Shown in pieces: positions 44,835-54,063 of a stretch of 64,000 bases of DNA. The stretch is from Cryobacterium soli (GTDB lineage Bacteria > Actinomycetota > Actinomycetes > Actinomycetales > Microbacteriaceae), in contig NZ_CP030033.1 in NCBI RefSeq assembly GCF_003611035.1, forward strand, positions 2,976,001-3,040,000. Reading direction: 5' to 3'. The notes under the pieces are model-generated. The model had not been told where the DNA came from. It saw only the letters and a list, made by a program, of their open reading frames with translations, and made no database searches. Numbering within the stretch: the stretch's first letter is position 1; the number at the start of each line of letters is the position of its first letter. Position numbers and translations under genes: made by a program.

Positions 44835-45694
44835 CTGTGCCCGCTCTGACCTCCCGCCGCTTCCCGATGCCCGCACTCTCCCTCGGGGTGCACACCGGTC
44901 GGAGGGTGAACCTCACCCTCGTCGCCCTGCTGGTGGTGGTCACCCTGGTCGCCCTGGCCGCGCGCCTGCTCGCGCCGTACGATCCCATCCAACCGATCGG
45001 GGCGCTCAACCTGCCGCCGGGTTCCGAGGGGCACTGGCTCGGCACCGATTCGATCGGGCGGGATCTGCTCAGCCGCACCCTGTGGGGAATCCAGGTTAGC
45101 TGGTTCGCGGCGCTGATCATCGTGGCCTCCGGCCTCGTCATCGGCGGTCTGGTCGGGACGGTGGCCGGCGTCGCCGGTGGCCGGATCGACGGGCTGCTGA
45201 TGCGCGTGACCGACCTCTTCCTCGCCCTGCCGGGCACCCTGGTGGCGATCGCGATCGTCGCCGCGCTCGGCTACAACCTGCAGAACACCCTGATCGGGAT
45301 CGCCGTGGTCTGGTGGCCGTACTACGCCCGGATCATCCGGGGCGAGGTGAAGTCGATCGTCGCCCAACCTCATGTCGAGGCGGCACGGCTGTCCGGCGCC
45401 TCCCGCGGGCGCCTGGTCATGCGGCACGTGGTTCCCGGCATGGTGCCCACCGCGATCGTGACGGCGAGCCTGGACGTGGGCAACGTCGTGCTGCTGCTCG
45501 CCGGGCTCTCCTTCCTGGGGCTCGGTCAATCCGCCCCGGCACCGGAGTTGGGCGCGGATACCGCCCGGGCGCTGTCGCAGCTGCTCACCGAATGGTGGAT
45601 TCCCGTCGTGCCGGGGCTCGCGGTCCTGCTTCTCAGCCTGATCGCCAACCTCGGCGGCGACGCCATCCGCAACCTCGTCTCGACCCACAGCTGA
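44831..45694 (+). CDS. Dipeptide-type ABC transporter permease (DppC-like)
   Basis: A 287-residue permease. After an N-terminal helix (LTLVALLVVVTLVALAARLLAPYDP) comes the DppC landmark HWLGTDSIGRDLLSRTLWGIQVSW. The EAA-type loop is VEAARLSGASRGRLVMRHVVP. About six membrane helices are present. It is coupled to the ATPase gene by ATGA. Confidence 0.93.
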   Translation: MTVPALTSRRFPMPALSLGVHTGRRVNLTLVALLVVVTLVALAARLLAPYDPIQPIGALNLPPGSEGHWLGTDSIGRDLLSRTLWGIQVSWFAALIIVASGLVIGGLVGTVAGVAGGRIDGLLMRVTDLFLALPGTLVAIAIVAALGYNLQNTLIGIAVVWWPYYARIIRGEVKSIVAQPHVEAARLSGASRGRLVMRHVVPGMVPTAIVTASLDVGNVVLLLAGLSFLGLGQSAPAPELGADTARALSQLLTEWWIPVVPGLAVLLLSLIANLGGDAIRNLVSTHS

Positions 45695-45704
45695 GGACCT
45701 GACC

Positions 45705-46691
45705 ATGACCCGATTCATCCTCCGCCGGCTGGGCGCAGCCGTGATCCTGATCTTCGTGTTGTCCGCGGCCATCTTCGTCCTCCAGGCGATCTCGCCCGGC
45801 GACCCCGTGAAGGCCTACCTGGGAGCCAACGCCTCTCCGGCGGCGATCGCCGCCCAGCGGGCAGCCCTGGGCCTGGACGACCCGATCTATGTGCAGTACC
45901 TGCGCTTTCTGGGCAACCTTGTGCAGGGCGACCTGGGCGTCTCGTTGCGCACCCACCGCGCTGTCCTGACCGATCTCGCCGCGTTTTTGCCGGCCACGGT
46001 CGAACTGGTGACGGTGTCCTTCCTGACGGCTCTCCTGCTGGGCACACTCTTCGCGGTCTCGGGCGCGCTGCGCTGGCCGGGCGGGGCGGTCTTCCGCGGT
46101 CCGCTGCTGGTCCTGGCGACGGCTCCTCCGTTCCTCCTCGCGCTCGGCGGCATCGTGCTCTTCTACGCTCAGTGGCACTGGCTCCCAGCCGGCGGCCGGG
46201 GCGAGGACAGCACGTCCCCGACCGGGTTGCTCGTTCTCGACAGCGTGCTCGGCGGCAGTCTTCCCCGGGCCGGCGACGCTCTGGAGCACCTGATCCTGCC
46301 GGCGGTGGTGTTGGCCATCGCTCCCTCCATCGCGATCGGACGCATCCTGCGCGCCAGCCTGGACGCGACACTGCGCTCGGACTACGTCCGGACGGCGCAG
46401 TCCAAGGGGCTGACCTCGCTGACCGTGCTGCGCAAGCACGTCGTGCGCAACTCGCTCGGCCCGGCCATGTCGATGGCCGGACTGCAGCTGGGCTTCATGT
46501 TCGCCGGTGTCGTCGTGGTGGAACAGATCTTCAGCTGGCCGGGAATCGGCAACTACCTCGCCAACAGCATCCCCGTCTCCGATTTCCCCGCCATCGCCGG
46601 CGTCACCCTCGTGCTCGGAACGATCTACATCGTCGCGAACGCGGTTGTCGACGTCCTCCAAGCCGCCGCGGACCCACGCCTCAGCGCGTAG
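45705..46691 (+). CDS. Dipeptide-type ABC transporter permease (DppB-like)
   Basis: A 328-residue permease. It begins TRFILRRLGAAVILIFVLSAAIFVLQ and continues PGDPVKAYLGANASPAAI, typical of DppB. The loop to the ATPase is YVRTAQSKGLTSLTVLRKHVVRNSL, and the end is FPAIAGVTLVLGTIYIVANAVVDVLQA. It follows DppC by 10 bp, the reverse of the common B-C order. Confidence 0.93.
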   Translation: MTRFILRRLGAAVILIFVLSAAIFVLQAISPGDPVKAYLGANASPAAIAAQRAALGLDDPIYVQYLRFLGNLVQGDLGVSLRTHRAVLTDLAAFLPATVELVTVSFLTALLLGTLFAVSGALRWPGGAVFRGPLLVLATAPPFLLALGGIVLFYAQWHWLPAGGRGEDSTSPTGLLVLDSVLGGSLPRAGDALEHLILPAVVLAIAPSIAIGRILRASLDATLRSDYVRTAQSKGLTSLTVLRKHVVRNSLGPAMSMAGLQLGFMFAGVVVVEQIFSWPGIGNYLANSIPVSDFPAIAGVTLVLGTIYIVANAVVDVLQAAADPRLSA

Positions 46692-46749
46692 GGCCGTGTC
46701 ATGTTCCGCCCCCTCCCCATCCGTTCCATCACACACACAGGAGTTGACC

Positions 46750-48342
46750 GTGAAATCTCGACTGCACCGTAAAACACCCCGAGGCGTCCTCGCCGCGCTC
46801 GCGGTGGTCCCGCTGCTCGCGCTCGCCGCGTGCTCGGCCGGCGGGAGCGACACCGCGCCCAACGCCGCGCCGAGCGACGGAACCCTCACCATCGGCCTGT
46901 TGGGCGACATCGGGCAGCCACCCGACCCCGACGTGTACTACGCGAACAACGGCCTGGCCATCGTGCTGAACACCTACGAGGGCCTGGTGCAGTACCAGAA
47001 CGACCTCGACACCGTCGAACTGGCACCGCGCCTGGCCGAGTCGTGGACGGTGTCCGACGACAACACCGTGTACACCTTCGCCCTGCGCAGCGGCGTCACC
47101 TTCCACGACGGAACCCCGTTCACGTCCGCGGCCGTGAAGACGTCGTTCGACCGGCGCACCGCCGTCGACGGCGGCGCGGCGTACATGACCGCCGGCGTCG
47201 CATCAGTCGAGACACCGGATGACCTCACCGCGATCGTCACGCTGTCCGAGCCGAACGCGGCCTTCCTGGACTACCTGGCTTCTCCGTTCGGCCCGAAGAT
47301 GGTCTCCCCGACGGGCCTGGCCGAGAACGCCGGATCCGACAACGCGCAGACGTACCTGCAGACCCACGACATCGGGACGGGCCCGTACGAGCTCTCCGAC
47401 GTGCAGGTGGGAGCGAAGTACTCGCTGACCCAATACGCCGACTACTGGGGGACGATCTCGCCCTTCACGACAGTCGAGCTGCCCGTCTACAGTGACGCCA
47501 GCGCCATCCAGCTGGCCCTGGACAACGGTGACGTCTCCGCGGTCGTCGCGGCCCTGCCCTCCTCGAGCCTGGCCAAGTACGACGACAACGACGCGTTCAA
47601 CAGCGACATGCTGCCCACCCTGCAGTCTGCGCTGCTGACGTTGAACCCGAGCCTGGACTTCTTCAGCAACCAGGAGGCCCGGACCGCCTTCCTGCAGTCC
47701 ATCGACCAGGAGAAGCTGGTCAAGCAGGTGCTGGGCGCCCGCTCGGAGCCGGCGACCACCCTGTACGCCAAGGGAATGATCGCGGATGGGTCCGACGCGC
47801 AGAACATCGACTATGACCCGAGCGTGTTCGCGGCCTACGCCGCGACCCTTCCGGCCAAGACGCCTCTGGTGGTGGGATTCGCATCGGACAACTCGAACGC
47901 CGAGCAGATGGCCAACATCGTCACCGCGCAGCTGCAGGCGGTCGGTCTCGCCGCGACGGCGCAGGGCTACCCGACCTCGCAGGTCTTCGACTGGGCCAAC
48001 GACCCCACCAAGGGACCGGATGCGTTCATCGACGGCAACAACGGCCCCGACGGCGGCAGCCCGTACATGTGGGGCCACGTGTTCTGGGACGCCAGCGGCG
48101 GAATCAACTACTTCCTCTGTGAAGACCCGAACACGAACGCCGATCTCGAGGCCGCCGTGCGCTCGGGCGACACTGCGCTCTTCGCGCAGGCCGCCCAGAC
48201 GTACTCGGCGACGGGGTGCTACATGAACCTGTCCTACAACAAGGACTGGGTCGTGTCGCAGACCTGGCTGACCGGCGTCGCCGAAGCCCACAACATCGGC
48301 GCGAACGAACTCGACTTCAGCAAGCTGGGCATCGCGAAGTAG
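46750..48342 (+). CDS. Family 5 substrate-binding lipoprotein of the ABC importer
   Basis: A 530-residue extracytoplasmic binding protein (SBP family 5). The signal peptide has an Arg/Lys-rich start, a hydrophobic core and the lipobox LLALAAC, followed by a Gly/Ser/Ala linker. Core features are NTYEGLVQYQNDLDTVELAPRLAESW and YTFALRSGVTFHDGTPF. This class binds peptides, opines, nickel complexes and some glycoconjugates. GTG 46750 is set by ACAGGAG (46738-46743). A strong hairpin follows the stop. Confidence 0.92.
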   Translation: MKSRLHRKTPRGVLAALAVVPLLALAACSAGGSDTAPNAAPSDGTLTIGLLGDIGQPPDPDVYYANNGLAIVLNTYEGLVQYQNDLDTVELAPRLAESWTVSDDNTVYTFALRSGVTFHDGTPFTSAAVKTSFDRRTAVDGGAAYMTAGVASVETPDDLTAIVTLSEPNAAFLDYLASPFGPKMVSPTGLAENAGSDNAQTYLQTHDIGTGPYELSDVQVGAKYSLTQYADYWGTISPFTTVELPVYSDASAIQLALDNGDVSAVVAALPSSSLAKYDDNDAFNSDMLPTLQSALLTLNPSLDFFSNQEARTAFLQSIDQEKLVKQVLGARSEPATTLYAKGMIADGSDAQNIDYDPSVFAAYAATLPAKTPLVVGFASDNSNAEQMANIVTAQLQAVGLAATAQGYPTSQVFDWANDPTKGPDAFIDGNNGPDGGSPYMWGHVFWDASGGINYFLCEDPNTNADLEAAVRSGDTALFAQAAQTYSATGCYMNLSYNKDWVVSQTWLTGVAEAHNIGANELDFSKLGIAK

Positions 48343-48354
48343 ACGTTCTTTCGC

Positions 48355-48395
48355 CAGCGGTGGGACGGCGCCGAATGGCGCTGTCCCACCCGCTG
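48355..48395 (+). terminator. Terminator-like hairpin after the ABC importer
   Basis: A long GC-rich stem pairs CAGCGGTGGGAC, then GGCGCC, with GGCGC, then GTCCCACCCGCTG, around loop GAAT. It has one small bulge and a TCGTTA tail. It begins 13 bp after the binding-protein stop and probably ends or thins the operon transcript before the GntR gene. Confidence 0.75.
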
Positions 48396-48445
48396 TCGTT
48401 ACCATCCAGAAAGCACCCCCACCACCCATGACTGAGGAGAACCCG

Positions 48446-49138
48446 ATGGCCGCACCGGTCGATGTTCCCGTCGAAACCACGCGTCCCGACTCGCTGTCCC
48501 GTCAGGCCTACCTCGCGCTGAGCGAGGGAATCATCCGCGGCCGGTACCCCCAGGGAGCCCGGCTGGCCGAGCAACGCCTGGCCGAGGAGCTCGAGGTCTC
48601 CCGGGTTCCACTGCGGGAAGCCGTACCGCAGTTGGAGATGGACGGCTTCGTGCGCACCTTCCCCCGCCGTGGCGCCGTGGTCGCTACCTGGGACGAGAAG
48701 GGGGTCAATAACCTCTTCGATCTACGCCTCTGCCTCGAGGTGGGTGCAGCCCGGTTCGCGGCCCGCCAGGTGTCCCTCGGCGCGTCGATGGACCAACTCG
48801 ACCACGCGCTGCGCTACTCGCAGGACGTGGTGCACGGCGACGACCCGTACAAGATCGCCCAGGCAAGCACCTGGTTCCACGAGGCGATCGTGGACCTGAC
48901 CGACAACGCCCTGATGAAATCGCTGATGCGCTCGGTGTCGGGTCGGATGATGTGGCTGTTCTTCCTCACCTCCCAGCTGGATGTGGACGAAGCCTTCGAT
49001 GACCACCGGGAGCTGTGCGAGGCGATTCGTTCGGGCAACGAACGGGTGGCGGAGTCGATTGCCTACACCCACATCGAACGCGACCGCATCCCGTCGTTCA
49101 CCGCCCTGAAGAGCCAACACGTGATCGAGCTTTCCTAG
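48446..49138 (+). CDS. GntR family regulator with FCD domain
   Basis: A 230-residue regulator. The N-terminal winged helix has LSRQAYLALSEGIIRGRYPQGARLAEQRLAEEL and the recognition segment VSRVPLREAVPQLEMDGFV. The C-terminal helical FCD domain has the metal/ligand residues FHEAIVDLTDN and HRELCEAIRSGN, matching the FadR subfamily. The PLREAV form replaces the usual PVREAL. ATG 48446 is preferred over ATG 48428 because GAGGAG lies six bases before it. It probably controls the upstream operon. Confidence 0.9.
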   Translation: MAAPVDVPVETTRPDSLSRQAYLALSEGIIRGRYPQGARLAEQRLAEELEVSRVPLREAVPQLEMDGFVRTFPRRGAVVATWDEKGVNNLFDLRLCLEVGAARFAARQVSLGASMDQLDHALRYSQDVVHGDDPYKIAQASTWFHEAIVDLTDNALMKSLMRSVSGRMMWLFFLTSQLDVDEAFDDHRELCEAIRSGNERVAESIAYTHIERDRIPSFTALKSQHVIELS

Positions 49139-49150
49139 GCCGGCAGGGGT

Positions 49151-49675
49151 TCAGTTCGACGCGTCGGCGTGCTCGGGCGGCCAGACGACCGCGAAGCGCT
49201 CGAAGATGATGTCGTCGTCCTCCGTCCACTCTGCTCCGCGCGCGGCGCTGACGCGCTTCCAGTAGATGCGATGTTCCTTCTGCCAGCTGGCCAGCGATCC
49301 GTCGTCCTCGCCTTCGTCCGCGGCGAACGCGGCATCGGCGCTGGTGAACGGACCCACCCGGAGCTCCACACTGCGGATGATGATTCGAGGTGCACCGGTG
49401 CTGTCACACGCGATCCAGTGTGAGCCGATTCTGGGCACCTGATCACCACGGGCAACGAAGTCGGCCACGAGCTCAGCCGTCGCGCGCTTCCGGCCGGTCA
49501 GAACGATCGCCAGCAGTTCGTCGGCCAGACGCGCCGAATCTCCGAAATGCTCCACCGTGTACTCAGGGCCCGCGAGGGCGGCCTGAGGATTCGAGCGGCA
49601 GTACGCCTCCCAGAACGCCGTCGACGCAGCGATGTCCGGCGGGGTGAGCGGTTCCGGTATGGATGGTCCTGTCAT
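49151..49675 (-). CDS. ASCH domain protein
   Basis: A 174-residue protein. FWEAYCRSNPQAALAGPEYTVEHFG leads into the ASCH core LTGRKRATAELVADFVARGDQVPRIGSHWIACD, ending EWTEDDDIIFERFAVVWP. ASCH domains have a PUA-like fold and are thought to bind RNA; some hydrolyse N4-acetylcytidine. No partner gene is evident; it is convergent with the GntR gene (12-bp gap). Confidence 0.87.
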   Translation of the reverse strand: MTGPSIPEPLTPPDIAASTAFWEAYCRSNPQAALAGPEYTVEHFGDSARLADELLAIVLTGRKRATAELVADFVARGDQVPRIGSHWIACDSTGAPRIIIRSVELRVGPFTSADAAFAADEGEDDGSLASWQKEHRIYWKRVSAARGAEWTEDDDIIFERFAVVWPPEHADASN

Positions 49676-49808
49676 TGCTCCATGGTTTCACGCATCCGGG
49701 TCACCTTGAGTCCGGCCCACATTCTCCCGCCAATCTCCTCCTCGCGGCGGCGCGGATCATTCCCGGGAGCGATGCCCGGGCGCCGGACTGCTCTTCATAC
49801 TGTGATTC

Positions 49809-50843
49809 ATGTCCCGAGCACCCAGGTCCCGTCAGCGCATCGTCCTTCTCGTCTTCTCGTCGCTGTTCCTCTTTCTCACCGGATGCGTGTGGGTGCTGAA
49901 TCCGATTGCGGAGCGGCTGAACATCTTCATCGTGCCGCCTTCGCCGCAGCGGTATGCCGCCCTCGCCGTGGAGCAGATGCGACCGGGTCTCCGAGCCGAC
50001 GACGCGACGTACGCGGCGGTGGTGCGTGAGGTCGACCGGCGGGTCGCGGCCGCGAGCATCCTCAGCGACACCTACCCGGCGCTCCAGGATGCTGCCGTGC
50101 GACTCGGCGGGGAGCACAGCGCATTCCTCGACCCGGCCGCCGCGGACACCTACTTCGGCTCCGGGGGCTCCGGGGACGAGACCGGCGCGCTCCCCACTGT
50201 CGTCACCGAGGACGGGGTGTCGACGCTCTCCCTCCCCACCCACGTGGGCGGAGGAGGTGCCGCCAACCAGCGGTACACCGACGCTGCGATCGACGGCCTC
50301 GCCGCGGCCGAACCGGTGACGACGGCCGGGTGGGTGCTCGACCTGCGCGGCAATCACGGCGGCAACGTCTGGCCGATGCTGGCGGCGGTGGCTCCGCTCC
50401 TCAGCGACGGCCAGGTCATGTCCTTCGACTACGCGGACCGATCCGATGCCGTCACCGTCGAGGGCGCCACAGTCTCCCTGCGCGGAGCAGAGCAAGCGAC
50501 CTCCACGGCCCGCACGACGAAGACGAGCCTCCCGATCGCCGTCCTCATCGACGGCATGACCGGCAGCTCTGCCGAAGCGGTCGCCATCAGCTTTGTCTCC
50601 CAACCCAACGCGGAGCTGTTCGGGCAGCCCAGCTACGGCTTCAGCACGGTGAACGAACCGCGGCGCCTCTACGACGGCGCCGCGATCAACCTCACCACGG
50701 CGGTCGACGCCGACCGTTCCGGCACTCGGTACGGCACCCCGATCGTTCCCGATCACGTGATCGACGACCCCGGCGCCTTCGACCCGGCGGTGCGGCAGTG
50801 GTTAGCGCGCCGAGCGCAGACCGACGCCGATGCTGCCCGGTAG
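49809..50843 (+). CDS. S41 family (tail-specific) peptidase
   Basis: A 344-residue protein. The N-terminal hydrophobic segment with LFLTGC looks like a lipoprotein signal or a membrane anchor. The S41 core includes GWVLDLRGNHGGNVWPMLAAVAPLL and the catalytic Ser region IDGMTGSSAEAVAISF, followed by the GQPSYGFSTVNEPRRL block. No PDZ domain is seen, which is unusual for the larger CtpA forms. It probably acts outside the membrane. Confidence 0.87.
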   Translation: MSRAPRSRQRIVLLVFSSLFLFLTGCVWVLNPIAERLNIFIVPPSPQRYAALAVEQMRPGLRADDATYAAVVREVDRRVAAASILSDTYPALQDAAVRLGGEHSAFLDPAAADTYFGSGGSGDETGALPTVVTEDGVSTLSLPTHVGGGGAANQRYTDAAIDGLAAAEPVTTAGWVLDLRGNHGGNVWPMLAAVAPLLSDGQVMSFDYADRSDAVTVEGATVSLRGAEQATSTARTTKTSLPIAVLIDGMTGSSAEAVAISFVSQPNAELFGQPSYGFSTVNEPRRLYDGAAINLTTAVDADRSGTRYGTPIVPDHVIDDPGAFDPAVRQWLARRAQTDADAAR

Positions 50844-50907
50844 TGGGCCGCAGTCGCGGCTCTTCCCGCCGTCGAGCGCGCGTCGGCCGGAGCGATAGGT
50901 TCGAACC

Positions 50908-51912
50908 GTGACCACTGCCGCCTCCACTGCCGACGTCTCGACCAGCACTCAGGCCGCCCTGCGCCGTCTCCTCGACTCGCTCGGCGAGGTGACCGGCGTC
51001 GAGGTGCTCACCGGGGGAATGTTCGCTACCACCTACCGGGTCTGCTTGGCCGACGGCACTCGAGTGATCGTGAAGACGGCCCCTGTCGACACCGATCGAC
51101 TGCTGACCTACGAACGCGACCTCGTGCGCACCGAAGCTCTCGTGTACGGGCTGGGCGCCGGCCGGCCCGAACTGCTCATGCCCCGGGTACTGCACACCGA
51201 CTTCAGCCGCAGCATCCTGCCCACCGACGTTGTCGTGGCGACCCACCTCGATGGTGTGCCGCTGCTCGGCCTCAGCACGGCCACGGGCGAATCGGCAGCC
51301 GACCAGCCCGAGCTGCTGCACGACCTCGGTGCAGTCATGGCACACCTGCACACGGTGACCGGCAGCGACTTCGGGTATCCCAATCGCGCGACCGGGCTCG
51401 TCGCGCCGACCTGGCCGGAAGCGTTCGGGTTGATGGTGGAGGCGTTGTTGACGGATGCCGAGCGCTGGGCGACGACAGTGCCGGCGGCCGACATCCGCGC
51501 GGCGCTCCAGCGCCACCGGGCCGCCCTCGCCGAGGTCACCGTGCCCGTGCTCGTGCACACCGACCTCTGGGCGGGCAACCTCTTCGTGGACCCCGTCACC
51601 GGGCGCCTGACCGGTGTGATCGACCCGGAGCGGGCGGTCTGGGGCGACCCGTTGTTCGAGTTCGCCGGGGCCGACCAGCTCGGCGGGGGACCGGTACCGA
51701 CAGCGTTGCTGGACGGATACGCCTCGGGTGGGGCGCGCCCGGCGCTCGGGTCCCCGGCCGGGGACACCCGGCTGCTGCTCTACCGGATGTATCTGGCCCT
51801 GGTCCAGCTGGTGGAGATCGTTCCGCGCCACTATGCCGGCGACTGGGTCGCCGCACACCGGGCCGCGGTCGACGGCAGCCTCCGCGCGGCCCTGACCGCG
51901 CTCGCAGGATAA
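50908..51912 (+). CDS. Aminoglycoside phosphotransferase/fructosamine-kinase-like protein
   Basis: A 334-residue APH-fold kinase. The phosphate-loop region is GGMFATTYRV, with VIVKTAP as the ATP lysine. The catalytic loop is VHTDLWAGNLF (HxDxxxxN) and the metal Asp is in GVIDPERAVWGDPLFEFA. Such proteins phosphorylate aminoglycosides, macrolides, choline, homoserine or fructosamines; nothing here picks one. The GTG start has weak leader signals. Confidence 0.85.
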   Translation: MTTAASTADVSTSTQAALRRLLDSLGEVTGVEVLTGGMFATTYRVCLADGTRVIVKTAPVDTDRLLTYERDLVRTEALVYGLGAGRPELLMPRVLHTDFSRSILPTDVVVATHLDGVPLLGLSTATGESAADQPELLHDLGAVMAHLHTVTGSDFGYPNRATGLVAPTWPEAFGLMVEALLTDAERWATTVPAADIRAALQRHRAALAEVTVPVLVHTDLWAGNLFVDPVTGRLTGVIDPERAVWGDPLFEFAGADQLGGGPVPTALLDGYASGGARPALGSPAGDTRLLLYRMYLALVQLVEIVPRHYAGDWVAAHRAAVDGSLRAALTALAG

Positions 51913-52041
51913 CCTCGCGCCGAGGCACAGCACTCACAGAACGGGGGCTAACCCCGTGGTGGCCCCGCACAGCATCCGGAATGCTGGAGACAGCCACCAG
52001 GGCCGCACCACGACACCTCATCACGAAAGAAAAGATCTCCC

Positions 52042-53385
52042 ATGCTCAGCGCCGCAGTGCCACAGTCCGTTCCGCTCTCTCCGAGCCGGCCCCGCTGGGC
52101 GCTCGCGGCGTTCTCTCCGCTGACGTGGCGCGAGTTCGCCTTCCACGCGGCGCACCTCCCGATCGCGATCGGCGGGCTGGTCTGGTTCACCGTGGCGATT
52201 TCGGTGGGGCTGCCCCTCGGCGTCACCTGGGTCGGCCTGGTCGTGTCCGCGTTCCTCCTGGCGGGGTCCGGATGGTTCGCGGCCGCGACCAGGAACCTGT
52301 CCCGCCGCCTGCTCGGGCAGCCGGTCGCGGTTCCGCGCAGGTTCGACCGCAAGCCCGGGGCGGTCGGGTATGTGACCGGGCGATTCGGCCACGCCGCGAC
52401 CTGGCGGGAGCTGGCGTTCCTCCCCGTGTCGTTCGTCCTGACGGTTGCCACATTCTGCATCTCCGTGGCTCTTCTGGTGAGCGCAGGGGGAGCGATGACG
52501 CACTCGGTCTGGGGCCGGTTCCTGCCGGAGCAGACCGGGAATGACGGCCGGCTGCACCGTGGTGCACAGTTCCTGGGGGTCTTCGTCGACACCGTTGCCC
52601 TGCAGGCCGGCTTCGCCGTGCTGGGCCTGGTCCTCTTCCTGTTCGTCTGGCCGAGCGTGAACCACGGACTCTCGTCGCTGCAGCGCGTCGTTATCCGCTC
52701 CATGCTCGGTGCGAGCCGGGCCGAGGCGCGGCTGACGGAGGTCACCCGCTCCCGCGCTGCGGTCGTGCAGAACGCCGACGACACCCTGCGCCGTATCGAA
52801 CGCGAACTGCACGACGGAACCCAGGCCCGTCTGGTCGGGTTGGCCATGACTCTCGGTGATGCCCGCGACCGCCTCCAGAACGGTGCCGAACCGGGCACCA
52901 TCGCCCCACTGGTCGACCAGGCGCATTCCTCCACGAGGGAGGCCCTCGTCGAGCTGCGCGAACTGGCCCGGGGCATGCATCCGCCGGTGCTCGACGACGG
53001 TCTCGAGTCTGCCCTCATGTCGGCATGCTCCCGGGTCCCGTTCCCCGTCACCCTGGAGGTCTCGCTCAGCGCCCGGCCGTCGACCGTGATCGAGTCGATC
53101 GCCTATTTCAGTGTCCTGGAACTGCTGACGAATGTGTCCAAGCACGCCCAGTCCACGCAGGCGCACGTGACGGTCTCCGAGCGGCCCGGCCGGATCGAGC
53201 TCGAGGTGCGCGACAACGGGCGCGGAGGCGCCCATGTGTCGCCCGGGGACGGCGCCGGGCACGGAACAGGTCTCGCCGGCCTGCTCGACCGAGCGCGGTC
53301 CGTGGATGGGACCCTCGACGTCATCAGCCCGGTCGGAGGTCCGACGCTCGTCACCATCTCCCTGCCCGTGGCCCCCGCCTCGTGA
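52042..53385 (+). CDS. NarL/DesK-type sensor histidine kinase
   Basis: A 447-residue membrane kinase. Two pairs of N-terminal helices (about residues 35-85 and 130-210) precede a DHp with RRIERELHDGTQARLVGL (His257, HisKA_3 type). The ATPase has ELLTNVSKHA (N-box), VRDNGRGG (G1) and GTGLAGLLDRA (G2). The two putative membrane domains resemble sensor domains of actinobacterial DUF4153-like kinases. It is coupled to its response regulator (GTGA). Confidence 0.92.
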   Translation: MLSAAVPQSVPLSPSRPRWALAAFSPLTWREFAFHAAHLPIAIGGLVWFTVAISVGLPLGVTWVGLVVSAFLLAGSGWFAAATRNLSRRLLGQPVAVPRRFDRKPGAVGYVTGRFGHAATWRELAFLPVSFVLTVATFCISVALLVSAGGAMTHSVWGRFLPEQTGNDGRLHRGAQFLGVFVDTVALQAGFAVLGLVLFLFVWPSVNHGLSSLQRVVIRSMLGASRAEARLTEVTRSRAAVVQNADDTLRRIERELHDGTQARLVGLAMTLGDARDRLQNGAEPGTIAPLVDQAHSSTREALVELRELARGMHPPVLDDGLESALMSACSRVPFPVTLEVSLSARPSTVIESIAYFSVLELLTNVSKHAQSTQAHVTVSERPGRIELEVRDNGRGGAHVSPGDGAGHGTGLAGLLDRARSVDGTLDVISPVGGPTLVTISLPVAPAS

Positions 53386-54041
53386 GGATCATCGTCGCCG
53401 ACGACAGCACGATCGTGCGGGAAGGACTCGTCGCGCTGCTTCGCAGTCGTGGCCATGAGGTCGTGGCTGGAGTGGCCAACGGCGACGAGGCCGTGGCGGC
53501 GGCCGAAGCGGCGGTCTCCGCGGGCGGTGTCGACATCGTGGTCATGGACATCCGCATGCCCCCGACCCACACCGACGAGGGGGTCAGGGCGGCCGTGCGC
53601 ATCAAGCGGCACAACCCCGGGGTCGGCGTGATGCTGTTCTCCCAGTACGCGGAGGTGCGCTGGGCGCAGACACTCCTCGACGTCGCGACCAGCGGCGTCG
53701 GGTACCTGCTCAAGGACCGGGTGGCCGACGTGGGTTCCTTCCTCGAGTCGTTGCAGGATGTCGCGGGCGGCCGGCTGGTCCTCGACCCGGAGGTGGCGGC
53801 GGCGCTGATCGGGGCGCCACGGTCCTCGTCCGGCACGCTCGACCTGCTCACTCCGCGTGAAACCGACGTGCTCCGCCTGATGGCCGAAGGGCGCTCGAAC
53901 GCGGCCATCGCGAGCAGCCTGTTCCTGTCCAACGGCAGTGTCGAGAAGTACGTCACCGCGCTGTTCGCCAAGCTCGGCCTGCAGATGACGGCACACGATC
54001 ACCGACGGGTGCTGGCCGTGCTGCAGTACCTCTCGAGCTGA
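53382..54041 (+). CDS. LuxR/NarL family response regulator
   Basis: A 219-residue response regulator. The receiver domain has the acidic pair ADDS and the phosphoacceptor Asp56 in VVMDIRMP. The C-terminal LuxR HTH reads LTPRETDVLRLMAEGRSNAAIASSLFLSNGSVEKYVTALFAKL. The GTG start overlaps the kinase stop. Target genes are unknown. Confidence 0.94.
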   Translation: MRIIVADDSTIVREGLVALLRSRGHEVVAGVANGDEAVAAAEAAVSAGGVDIVVMDIRMPPTHTDEGVRAAVRIKRHNPGVGVMLFSQYAEVRWAQTLLDVATSGVGYLLKDRVADVGSFLESLQDVAGGRLVLDPEVAAALIGAPRSSSGTLDLLTPRETDVLRLMAEGRSNAAIASSLFLSNGSVEKYVTALFAKLGLQMTAHDHRRVLAVLQYLSS

Positions 54042-54063
54042 GCCGCGGGGCGCGACCCGGCGG

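Noticed and set aside
42858..44876. 672-codon leftward frame opposite the fused ABC ATPase
   Set aside because: The opposite strand holds all ATPase motifs; this frame is a shadow.
50908..51912. Aminoglycoside resistance gene
   Set aside because: The APH fold is clear, but the family is broad and nothing ties it to drug resistance; annotated as a phosphotransferase only.
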